Assembly (NCBI RefSeq): GCF_000150275.1
Contig: NW_002060950.1
Span: 1,352,106-1,416,105, forward strand
Length of the DNA: 64,000 nt
Origin: Trichoplax adhaerens
Taxonomy: Eukaryota > Placozoa > Uniplacotomia > Trichoplacea > Trichoplacidae
Direction: 5' to 3'
The stretch's first letter is position 1, and every line of letters starts with the position of its first letter. The notes beneath the pieces were generated by a model that saw only the letters and a program-made list of their open reading frames with translations, searched no databases and was not told where the DNA came from. Below are positions 39,500 through 50,400 of this stretch, piece after piece. A program made the position numbers and the translations under genes.

Positions 39500-39846
39500 T
39501 TTGACTGGCAATTGGAACAATAAAATAAGAAAATGTTTAGTCTACAATTTATATTGATCATGTCGATAAATAATTGAATCGAAATCCAATTACAATAAGA
39601 ATAAATTGCTTTGGCCATGTATCTCACGGTGTGGCTTGTGGCTTGTATGACTAGTTTGATTGGGTAACCATGTCGGTGAAGAATGCAGCGTTTGAGTCAT
39701 CTCGGTCATTATTATACTGGAACTAGATAACATTGTTTATTGATTGCGATAAAGCTCAAGGCGGTGCTTTGATCATCCAAGCGCTTCTATTGTACTGTAT
39801 GCTGTCTTTTATTATTGATACAGGTCATCCGTTACGTCACGTCAAT

Positions 39847-39858
39847 CATGACGTCATG
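39847..39858. promoter_or_regulatory. CRE-like palindrome upstream of sortilin gene 1
   Basis: CATGACGTCATG is a perfect 12-bp palindrome containing the full cAMP-response element TGACGTCA (39849-39856). A TTACGTCACGTCA stretch with two half-sites precedes it at 39832-39844. It lies about 350 bp upstream of the gene 1 start codon on the minus strand. CREB/ATF binding is inferred from the motif only. Confidence 0.4.
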
Positions 39859-39930
39859 CATGATCTCTGTGCTGATTGGGCCAGTACTGTCCTAGTCGAA
39901 CACTTCAATTCAAAGCCGCCCTTGACGACA

Positions 39931-40006
39931 TAGTACAGTACTGTACAGTGTACAGTGTGCAATTGTACTGTGCTGTACAGTACAAGAGTACTGTGCACTG
40001 TACTCC
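39931..40006. repeat. self-complementary ACTGTACAGT tract
   Basis: About 75 bases are built from overlapping GTACTGTAC, CTGTACAG and GTGCACTG words. Because the words are their own reverse complements, the tract reads alike on both strands and opens spurious frames on each. It directly precedes the minisatellite and lies upstream of sortilin gene 1. Confidence 0.75.
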
Positions 40007-40031
40007 ACTGGACGCTTCTCGGACATAGAAA

Positions 40032-40484
40032 GCAAAAATTCCTCACTGCTCATTTTCAACTTATTCCTACCGATCAATTTCTGCTTGCAATCGATCGTGG
40101 CCATGTTCATGTTCATGCAAATATTCCTCTCTGCTCATTTTCAACTTATTCCTATCGATTAGTTTCTGCTTGCAATTGATCACAGCCATCTTCATGTTCA
40201 TACTTATTCCTATCGATCAGTTTCTGCTTGCAACTGATCATGGCCATGTTCATGTTCATACTTATTCCTATCGATCAATTTCTGCTTGCAATTGATCATG
40301 GCCATGTTCATGTTCATGCAAAAAATTCGTCTCTGCTCATTTTCAACTTATTCCTATCGATCAATTTCTGCTTGCAATTGATCGTGGTCATGTTCGTGTT
40401 CATGCAAAAATTCCTCTCTGCTCATTTTCAACTTATTCCTATCGATCAATTTCTGCTTGCAATTGATCATGGCCATGTTCATGC
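40032..40484 (+). repeat. minisatellite, six copies in two length classes
   Basis: Six tandem units: four full units of about 84-87 bases and two shortened units of about 58 bases. Each contains TATTCCTATCGATCAATTTC, CTGCTTGCAATTGATC and CATGGCCATGTTCATG. The short units lack the CTCTGCTCATTTTCAAC part. Copies differ by a few substitutions only. The repeat is open in more than one frame, so the overlapping open frames are by-products. It lies 0.5-1 kb upstream of sortilin gene 1. Confidence 0.9.
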
Positions 40485-41234
40485 TGCACTGTTTCACTTA
40501 TTCTACACGCCATTACATTTTGGCTAATAGATCAATGTTTCTTTCCCTTCATACAGCATATCAAATCGACAAGCTCGATTCGATAGATGACTGTTATGAC
40601 GGTTACAGCAGGCTAAAGCAGGTAGCGTTGACTGTACTCCATGAAGCGAAAGTTTATAATAGTAAGGTTCAGTGGATACCACTTTATCAATTCAATTTAT
40701 ACAACGAGCCTGGAAAAGAAAGAATTTATACGCTCGTCCACGGTATTACTTTCCAATATAGCATAGACAGATAGTAATTGCAACTAGTCTGATATCGATT
40801 TAGACGCTTACAGATTGAATACCAACACCTTATTGTAACTCTTGATTGACAACGAAAACAAACCGCTGCACTGGTTGCTGAACTGCACAAGGGTACCCCT
40901 CTGATACTTTCAATGGAAGAATGATTAGCTTTACATTAGCGGACTTTTCCATGCTTTCTTTTTGAAATAGCAGTCAAAATAATGACGCTAAAGTTCGAGA
41001 CACTGTCTGTACTAATATTAGTCTGCACTAAGCTCGGATGAAAGCAGATGAAAACATGGAGTAAATATAATCGACAAGCAGAGTATTATCACTCGTACCG
41101 ACTACTTTTACAGATGTCAATACACTTTAATTCAATTCAAAGATTCCCATCAATTTTTGATTTTATTATATTTATAGTGCATTATTCAACCGATAAATAT
41201 TTTGACAATATAGAATACAGCTTCACTCATTAAA
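40485..41234. other. intergenic segment, no gene assigned
   Basis: An open frame on the plus strand continues out of the minisatellite to 40774. The part after an in-frame ATG at 40534 has a balanced amino-acid composition (about 80 residues), but I recognise no family and no splice partner, so I do not call it a gene. Confidence 0.3.
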
Positions 41235-41519
41235 CCTAATACCAATCAGTTCGTCAATTTGCTGCATTGCAATTTTCAATGGAATACTATGTACGTATTT
41301 CCTTGTCACGAATTATTTAAAATATACTACTCAACATAAAAACTGGTCAAAAATTGAAAACTAATTACAATTTTAAGCCCAATACCAATCAATTCGTCAA
41401 TTTGCTGCATTACAATTTTCAATGGAATACTATATACTGTACGTATATCCTTATTACGAATTGTTTAAAATATACTACTCAATGTAAAAACTGGTCAAAA
41501 ATTGGAAACTAATGACAAT
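41235..41519 (+). repeat. tandem duplication, about 143-bp unit
   Basis: Two adjacent copies (about 41235-41377 and 41378-41519) share ATACCAATCA, TTCGTCAATTTGCTGCATT, TTTTCAATGGAATACTAT, AAAATATACTACTCAA and AACTGGTCAAAAATTG with roughly 90% identity by eye. There is no coding frame. The high identity indicates a recent event. Confidence 0.9.
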
Positions 41520-42392
41520 GGCAATCCTTACTTGAATTTTTGCCCCTATTTGAAAGCAAGAAACGGATCTTTTTTAAGTTGTTTCATTGAAGTTCAATCT
41601 CGCTCTTGCCTTCTTCTAAAATATCAAAAAGAAATCCATTATATCACCATTAGATAATTATTCATAATTCAATTAAATTATTTCTATGAAGCAATCGCCG
41701 CATTTATTTATATTTAGCACTCACTCATAAACTTTATATCAGATACAATTCATAAATTAAATATGTTGGTTGAGGAGTTCTCCAACCTAATAACTATCAT
41801 GTTGACCTATTATCTAATTTAAACGCATCATGATAACAGCTGGCGTTATTTATGTATGCTTTATAACTAAGCTAGCCAAAATTGTAGCATTGGATAGACA
41901 GTCAAAGATATCTAATGAAGGTTTCATTTAAAATCGCCAGTAGATGGGATTTACATAGTGTGATAGGTCAACCAAATAACTATAGTATGTAAATGAAATG
42001 GGAAGGAATTAAATTATATAAGCTATATGAAAGTAAAATTCATGAAAATGTTTAGAAAAATACAAATAGTTGTTTTATCGCAGGACAATTATGCCGTGAT
42101 TATAATATGTAAAGCAATAGTTATATACTGGTAATTGGAACTTTTCCCACGATATATTCAATAGAATTAGTGATATCTAATATTATTCCTGCATACCGGT
42201 ATATTAAGAGTTTGCAGTATTAACTCGTAGAAAAATAATATAAGCTGGAGGACATTTCCTACACTACGGGCAACTCTCACTTTCTTCATCTACGCTCGTT
42301 TGCTCCATTTGAGCCTCTATAGTCTAATAAAAATTATAAAAATTATTTAATAACAGACAGTACGGTTAAAAATTTCCAAAGTCAATTTGTAA

Positions 42393-42986
42393 ATACCTAA
42401 TTTAAAGAATCCAAGTATTCCGGGATCAGAATCGTAGAGAATACGCGATCCACTGCGATAAATTTTGATATAAATCACAATCACCACAATCAGTATGAGA
42501 AGAGCCCGTACGCCGATACTCAAGCCATAAATTAGACCAAGAGATACCTATTAATCGATAATTATAATTATGAGTGTATTTGCTAAAAGAAATATAAAAC
42601 GGGTGTGTAAGCCAAGAGATAAAAATATTGATTTATCTTGCATGCAATCGGAATTATAATTATTCCCATGAAAAGCGTGCCACATTGAACTGCCTTGAAC
42701 TTGAACAACATAAATAAACAGTCTATGCATGTGTCTGATTTTTCTTGGAACGTCTTGGACTCGACTTTTTCTTGTAACGTATAGCACCAATAAGTTTACC
42801 TCGCAATATTTCTGCCTCTTATTCCGCCTTTACATCGATTACTTGGTGTCTTTCGATGCATTGCTTCAGTAAACGTTGTGCCATTCAAGCATGTCTTTCG
42901 CTCTACATTAATGGCAGTACAAGTACCATTACTTTGGATTTTCAAACCATCAATACATTAAAAATCTTCTTTAATGCACAGACAAG
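42393..42986 (-). pseudogene. decayed sortilin-like C-terminal fragment
   Basis: This is a copy of the last two exons of sortilin gene 2. The 10CC exon part (about 42730-42986) keeps CLCIKEDF, NGTCTA, ERKTCLN, RKTPSNRCKGG and TYWC, but has a TAA right after EDF and a second TAA before TYWC. The donor equivalent to gene 2's GCAG|GTATAG reads ACATGCATAG and is lost. The membrane exon (about 42393-42548) is still open through the hydrophobic helix, but its acceptor AG has become TG and its stop TAA has become TAC. The intron between them is retained, so this is a duplicated gene, not a retrocopy. Similarity to gene 2 stops abruptly at 42986. Everything upstream is absent. Confidence 0.88.
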
Positions 42987-43713
42987 CTATCATAACGTTA
43001 GGTAGAATTTTATTATCTAATTTAAGCTTTAAAATATCAATGAAACATTTAGCCCCATTTCTACATAGAATTTGTAATTTAATTTTCCTAAACCTTTTTT
43101 AATAATCTTTTGCAATTGTTGGTGAAAGTAATTACCATAGGTAGTTTGATTTTGAATAAAAAATATACTGCTTCGCTTTTTTAATCGCAGCATCATTATC
43201 AGTAATGTTATTGAACTAATTTTAAGAATATTGAAAGATATCGGGTAAAGATGAGTTTACAGGGATGTTAGACTTTTTAGACTATCCGTAACTGTATTGA
43301 CTTTTTTACGAAAACGTTGCAATAATGGAACTGTAGGTGTATTTTATGCAGCTTGAGTTACTATATTCCGTTAATTTAATTGTTGGAACTGATAATCAAC
43401 CTTTTACACTAGCGTAGTATAATCTCTTTGTAAAGCATCAATATTTTTGATATTTGTATCCGCAGTATTAATAAACTTGATGAGAAGTTGTTCATTATCC
43501 TTTAATAACTGCTGTAGCTGTTCATTATTATCATTCAAGCTGGTATTAACTTTAACATTATATTCATCTATTTTTGTCTTGAGAGCATCCAACTTATCAG
43601 TAAATTTGTTTAAAGCTTGACTTCATAATTTAGAATTTTTGTTATCATTTTCAAGAATGCGATCTAAAATAACATGATTCTGATCTATTTGCAATTGTAG
43701 ATCACTTAGCCGA
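42987..43713 (-). pseudogene. broken coiled-coil reading frame of unknown origin
   Basis: On the minus strand a predicted coiled coil with heptad-like Leu/Ile spacing (KLDALKTKIDEYNVKV, LQQLLKDNEQLL) is open at 43404-43592 and continues in frame on both sides across several stop codons: one TGA upstream, three TAA just downstream, plus a frame shift near 43250. Lysine-rich, partly open segments (for example CRNGAKCFIDILKLKL) continue to the junction with the sortilin fragment. I do not recognise the family. The pattern is of one longer protein gene decayed in place, perhaps from a mobile or foreign element. Confidence 0.5.
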
Positions 43714-43715
43714 TT

Positions 43716-43755
43716 GGTTTAGTATAGGAATACCATAGATATCCTATACTAAACC
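43716..43755. repeat. perfect 14-bp inverted repeat (hairpin)
   Basis: The arms GGTTTAGTATAGGA (43716-43729) and TCCTATACTAAACC (43742-43755) are exact reverse complements around a 12-base loop. It sits between the broken coiled-coil frame (leftward) and the reverse-transcriptase fragment (rightward), where a terminator-like or element-end structure would be expected. Confidence 0.9.
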
Positions 43756-43850
43756 GCATAAACGGTAATTTTTGAGCTACCATCGTTAGAATTTATGTCA
43801 ACGATGACTGATATAAAGTTTTGAACGATTAGGTATTTTACTGGAGTTTT

Positions 43851-44183
43851 ATGAGGATTTTTATTTTGCGGTTTATAAAGAGTAACGAAAAGCAGCCGTT
43901 ACAAGAAGTTAACTTTCTTGATATTCAACTTTCAATTATTAATGATAAAATTCATACTACTGTTTTTCGTAAACCACTAGCCAAGAATAATGTTGTACAG
44001 TATAACTCAATTCAACATCATAGTACTTTCAAAGGTATCATAATTACCGAATTAACAAGATTCAGTAGGCTTTGCTCCTTTATGGCAGCGTATCAAGAAC
44101 AATATCATATACTGTTTCAACAACTTACTAGAAAAGTTTCGAGAAAAAGTTCGAAATTAGTTGCATTGATCATGTTGCGATAG
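43851..44183 (+). pseudogene. Penelope-like reverse transcriptase fragment
   Basis: A 110-residue open frame contains VNFLDIQLSI, then TVFRKP, then a YNSIQHH..FKG.I stretch and TRFSRLCS. This order (FLD, a spacer, Y/F-R-K-P, a Y.S.H..S.K box, then R..R.CS) is typical of the palm-to-thumb end of Penelope-like retroelement reverse transcriptases. The catalytic YxDD region upstream and any GIY-YIG endonuclease downstream are not visible, so the element is a dead fragment. The frame begins at an in-frame ATG by chance. The family call rests on motif recall and needs a search. Confidence 0.5.
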
Positions 44184-47100
44184 AATAACAGAATAGCATA
44201 ACTTAAGCAACGATAACATCTAGTAAAAATCATGCTCACTACGTGGTACGAGTAGCGTAAGAAATATTGATACGAGATTAAATACCGAAGAGTATGGAAA
44301 TAATAATTTAAGGCTACCCTCTTTCACACTTATTTGATGTACGATGGTGATCAATGTTTTGATTAAACCAACTCTTTCCAGCTTTAAGGGCTACAAAAGT
44401 CAAGATTTTATATCATACATTTCGTAATTATTTTATTCTTGAAGCATTGCTTAGAATAAAGTGAATGCAACAATCGGACTGTTTACTAAATCGTATCAAT
44501 ATAGATAATCGAAAATTACGGTAGAGTATTAAATAATTAATTAATTTAAGAATGCTTACGCTTTGATCGTGACGAAGAAAATACAGGGCAGCTTCCGTTG
44601 CAGAGTCACTGAATGTATGAACTTTCAATGGCATATTAGCAAAGCGATGGCTAGATTCCTTTTTAAAGTAATTATAGAATCAGAAATCGTTTCCATAGCA
44701 AGACTGTCAGAGTCTGGTTGTTTACGATTTAGTTTCATAGAATATAATGCAACATTAATAAAATCTTATCCATTGACCTGTAGCAGAATTGGTATAGACA
44801 AATTCAAACTTGTAACTACAAATGCCAATAGAATAGAAATTATAGGATAGCAAATGATTAAATTGAATGCGTTCAAACAGCTCTTTGATGCTAAGAAAGG
44901 AAAATGGCGGTGGAAAGTTTTTCAAATTTAAGGCAGAAATATAAAAGAATGTTAGTTTGATTAAGATCATTCATTTACTTGAATTAACTATTTGAACTGA
45001 AATAGTAAATTAATGTACCGTAGCTGCGGTATTGGATAGTGGGTACCGCCTTTCGGGTAAGTTCTCTTATCGTAAATTATTAATTATCAGTAAAATAGCC
45101 AATGAGCATTGACGAATTTAAGTAACTGCTGTGATTTCAGAATTGTTTTCTTTGCATTTTATAGCATTCTTTCAACATTTGAAAGAGTAATATGCCGTGA
45201 AACCTGCATTTAATCCCCCGTACGAACGATTAAATTATTCGTTGATAACAAGTACTAGCCCTCCATTACAGTGTATTACTAAGATAAGTATTTTGTACAG
45301 TACTTTAATCGTCATTATTTGTGGCAATTTTATTTTATGAATCCAAATTAACTTACTGATCTAATATTGTTACATATTGATCTTGTTACTATAACGCATA
45401 CTACCATCTCAACTTGGCAGTATATCACTCTAGGAAACAGGGCAATTATTTTTAGAACTTTAAACATTAAACATTAAATGAGTAGAAAAAGAGTTTTACA
45501 GTAATTTCAGTAAAAGGTTTAAAAATCGTTTCTATTAATTAACTAGCCATATAACCATTCAGTCGTGAAATGCAATAGACGATTTAAGAGTATTCATTTT
45601 CCTTAGATTGATTTAATTTCCATGTAATTAATTTACAGCAAATTCACATAAAATAAATATTTATTTAGCCCCTGGGAATTTATAAGTTCTTTTTACTCAC
45701 TAAAAATTCTCAGGATTACCTTACATGTAAGGTATATTTTATTTGATCGCTCCTACTTTGCCCACCTGCCACGAATCCCGTAAAGTTTCTTAGGCGTCAA
45801 TTTTCAATCTATTGGAATCATAATCAATAATATTATAAACATAATTTCGGAAACCGCCTATCTCGTATCTCTCAGTGATTTACATCAATTTCGTTTTATA
45901 TCTTGATAATGCAAATAGAACTAAAAGAAACATCTTATTCTCCTGACTCTGGATAATTTTATCCGCCTGATATTAACGGCTCATTATACAACGCTATTAG
46001 CTAGAGAAATTATCCTTCGTTCCCTTTGACCAAGCTTAGCTTGGAACTATTGATTTGTACTGAGTATGAAACTAGTCGCAGCACAGCAAGATTGAGTTTC
46101 AATAGCAAGATGGTAATTCGCCCCTTATTTCATTCTTATAAGCCATTCATATACAAATAGATCTAGTAATAGTATACTGCTCTTAAATCGTGTGAGATGC
46201 GAGTATAACTGGCAGTAGCTATACTGCCTGTTCGAAATACCGATTCGACACTTAACGAATCTATAGGGTACTAAAAGATGTAATCAAAATTCTGTTTACA
46301 ATTATTTTGCGAAGTATTCTAAGAAAATATGAAGAGCACGACATATCCTGTCAATAATGTTTTTCATATAAAATTTGGTACAACTTTAACGATTGCAGCC
46401 ATAACAAAAAAGTAAAAATATAAGTCATCGATCAATACTATATTCATTCAAAAATGATAAGATTAACATTTAGCCCTTAATTTCTCTTATTTTATTGCTA
46501 ATTTAAGTCATAGTCCGATTGACAGCTCATATTAACATTTCGAGGATGAAACAAATATAAAATAAATCATCAATATCTTTTTAAGTAAGTCCATTTCGAT
46601 GAATTGAAAATAGCAGAAAAATGAAATATTTTGTGCGCTAATGCAGGATAATTTTTAGATACCAATTTTAATACCATACAAATTAATTCAATTTACTAGA
46701 TTACATTTACCAATGAAATTTTTATCATTTTAATTAGCAAATAGCATCTATAGCGCTAAAGCGTTATCGTTAATATGTAATAGTATCAGAAATAATATAC
46801 CAAGAAACTATTTACTAAAGATGCTGACTAAACTTAGAAACTCTTAAACTATTTATTATCGGAGATTTTATTTCAAGTAAACTTCACTTCAGTTATTGCC
46901 CTACTTTTAATAACAATAAACGGGTTTTCTTAGTCGCTTCGTTTACTTTTCACGAGTACTTTCTTCTAAATATATCAAATATAAACAAATCATATTCATA
47001 TCAAATATTAGTCGTATTAAAAATCAAATTATGTCATGAAACAATTGCTACATTTATCAATAATCTAGTGTAAACATATACACTATATGCCAGATATAAT

Positions 47101-47408
47101 TCGTATATTGAATGAATGTATCAACTGAAGGATTCTCTCAGCGAGTAAATATCTTGTTTAGTTATAATCAGTCCAATACATGATAATAGCGTGCTACATT
47201 TTTCATATATAACTATCAAAATCAAATGACGAAGAAATAGAGTAAATGAGCGACTCATCTTGTCTGAGTAATGTAAGTAACTTATGAGAAACTAACTCTT
47301 CTCCATTTTGCTCATTTACTAAATTAAGCCGTTCTTATTTCTTAAACGTATATTACTAAAACTATTTAGCCGTTAGCATCAACATTATAAAATTTTTTAA
47401 GTTAATTT
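44184..47408. other. intergenic DNA between array fragment and gene 2
   Basis: No gene is assigned. A possible 33-codon orphan exon on the minus strand is listed separately. The stretch at about 45.7-46.1 kb looks less AT-rich than its surroundings but shows no coding domain, RNA gene or clear repeat. Confidence 0.35.
44560..44658 (-). other. possible orphan exon
   Basis: A 99-base, 33-codon open stretch (containing RFANMPLKVHTFSDSATEA) is bounded by an AG at 44660-44659 and a strong donor AGC|GTAAGC after 44560, both phase 0. The acceptor has a poor pyrimidine tract and no partner exon was found. It may be a relic or chance. Confidence 0.18.
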
Positions 47409-50400
47409 TTAAATACCTAATTTAGAGGGTGCTATCAGTCCTGAATCATTATCGTAGTAAATGCGGGTACGATTGCGACGAATTTGGATATAAATTAAAA
47501 TCGCCACAATCAGTATAAGAGCCGGTACACCGATAGCCAAGCTATAAGTTAAGCCTATAGACGTAATCAATCGATTATAAAATTAAAATATCAATTTACC
47601 AACTGAAATAAAAAGCGAATATAGAATACGACAAAAGCAAACGCCGTAACAAAGTCATCTTCTTCTACAAAAAGTAATTATATTAAGTCTCTTCTACATC
47701 TCATGGTTAACAGTTGCAATAAAACTTAATAGTATAATCAACAAAAGCAGTAGTCTATACCTGCGTCTGATTTTACTTGCAATGTTTTGCACCAATAAGT
47801 TTTGCCTCGTAACATTTCTGTTTCAATTCCACCTTTACATTTATTTCCTGGTGTCTTACGATACGCTACTTCAGTAAATGTTGAATCATTTAAGCAAGTT
47901 TTTCGCTCTGCGGCAATGACAGTACATGTACCATCGCTTTGGATTTCAAAACCATAATTACATTGAAAATCTTCTTTAGTGCACAGACAAGGTGTAATAG
48001 TGTTATTTCCTGAATAACTATATTTATTGTAACAGCATGAATCAAACTTGCGTATACGATAACTGTATCTGGCTCCTAATAAACACTTTTCCTTATCATA
48101 TAGATCATAAGGATACCATTCAATATAATCGTTGTTGTTGCACTCACGAGATAAGACTGAGCGAAAGTTTAAGGTAGCAAAGACCCATCCGGAAACCATA
48201 TCATGACTTAAGACCACAGCTAACAGTGAATTAGTATCTGGTTGAGCAGGACCGAGATGCAACGTATTTAACGTTAAATTTGCTACTTGAATATCAGTAA
48301 ATGTTTGGCCACTATTGCAACTGTAACTAACATTAACAGTATTTCTTTGAAGCCCTCGTCCGGAGGCTAAGATAATCGATCCATGATTAAGAGCAGTATA
48401 AATACGATAGTAATGCGCTGATTGCACCCATGTAGCACCGCCATCATAAGATATATATATGGCTCTATCAACAGAAGTTAACTCCTTGCCATAGTTTCCT
48501 ATGCCCATAATAAGACCTGGTGCAGTTGAAGATGAGTAGAGAGCAGCTTCTGGCAAAAAATCGCCGGTTAAAACGTCTAAATGCAATGAGCAGGGAGCTC
48601 TACAATTAATAGGATTTCCGAAACGATCTTTCTTTGGTGGAATGATAGGATGCCAAGTGCCGCCTTTATTAAAGGAAATTAGCGAGACTAGGCTTGGTCG
48701 GCTTAAAAGTCCTTGTGCAGGTCTTTTAACTTGTGATACTATGTAAGTACCAGGCATACTAGCAATACTTGCAAAGCCTAGAAAGGAATATCCCAGCCTA
48801 TATAATAAATCGGAAGCAGCGTAAATATTCTTAATAGCTAAAGTGAAATAAGTTCCACTTTCGTCCGAGATGTAAAGATTGGTCAGATTCGATTGATGAT
48901 TAATTGCAATAATAATTTCGTCAGAACCAGAAATGATCACATGGAATCTCTAAAACAATTGAAATTATAATCAAAAATCAGCCTTTTACATTATCGGTAC
49001 GTTAGTACATTATAAACGAAACACATTAACAGTGCACATAATCTCTAAATATTTTATACGTCTTACAATTTTGATATCCTAATTAGCTCTAATCAAAATG
49101 TGATAACATTAATGTAAAAATTTTTATAGAGCTTGCGTTACTAAAAGAAGCGATTAGTAAAGCAGTCTTGTCAGATCAAATTGAATACAAAAATGCGAAT
49201 TACAGATAGAGTCAAGATCAAAATCGGCTTACTAAAGTACAACGATACCAATGTTATTAGTTGGATATAGTAATGGTATTAGTAAATAAGAATTGCAATC
49301 GTGCAAGCATTAAAACCTGTAACAGGGTTTTTATATTGAGCTTGCTATAGGACTATTATAGCCAAAAGTAAAGCGAATTATATTCCATTTGCACTATGCT
49401 TTATATACGTTGTAACAATTAATTCTAATCACAATTGTTAAGCACTAATCCTATAAGAATCTTTATTGAGTTTACGAAGGACTATTATAGACAAAAGTAA
49501 AGAATTATATTGTATTTACACTTTTGATTAATATATGTTGCAATTAATTTATTATTAGACAACACGGTATCAACAGTGCCATAAAGTTTATTTTAAATCT
49601 ATCATGAAATAACATTATCGGGTTAAATATCTGATGGGCTCTTCTTAAGTTTAGCCGCTGGCTACAAACTATCAAACCATTACTTCGATACCGTTTGTTC
49701 ATGTAAAAATAATTATTCCAAATTTTACCTACCCTTTTAGCCAGGGAAGACGGAAAATGAGCTATCCTGAATGGATTGTCATTTTGAGAAACGTATAAAA
49801 GAGGCCGAGATGTATTTACATCGTTAACCTGATGGAGAAAATATCAAATTTATAACAATTTGCATCTATTCTTTAACATCAATATAAGTATTTATGCCAC
49901 TAGATGGTCAATCTGCTATTTTATAATTAGCTATATCCATGTATTTACGTATATTAGAGCATTATTTATTGTATCAGAATAACTCTAAGAGAATCGCGTA
50001 CCGTACTAACCCGTACATGTTCTACATTATTAATCTACGAACTTTAAAAGCAAGTAATAATAATTAAAACGCTATTCCAGATTACTGATCGGCTATAGCA
50101 TTGATTTCTTCCAAAGTTAATACAAATTTACTAATTGCGATATACAACTTAATCCACGCATTTACGATTATAAAAGCATTATTTATTCTACCAAAATAAC
50201 TGTATGAAATCGTGTATTGTAATTGTCCGTATATTTTCTAAATTTAATCTGTAAGCTTGAGCGGCAACTAATAATAATTAAAAACGCTATGAAAGATTAC
50301 TGATTGACTATAGTACTCATTTCTTACCAAAGTCATCACAAATTTACCAACAACAAGTAAATTTCCAGGAGCTGCATCTGTCATTTGTGGATCTAAATCT

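Noticed and set aside
40032-40484. CRISPR array
   Set aside because: Units are 58-87 bases with no unique spacers, in a eukaryotic intron-bearing context. It is a minisatellite.
39955-40527. Several open frames on both strands through the ACTGTAC tract and minisatellite
   Set aside because: They arise from repeat units that lack stops; the protein repeats merely mirror the DNA repeat.
44563-44850. 95-residue open frame, plus strand
   Set aside because: It starts at TTG, has no family match and overlaps a better-bounded candidate exon on the other strand.
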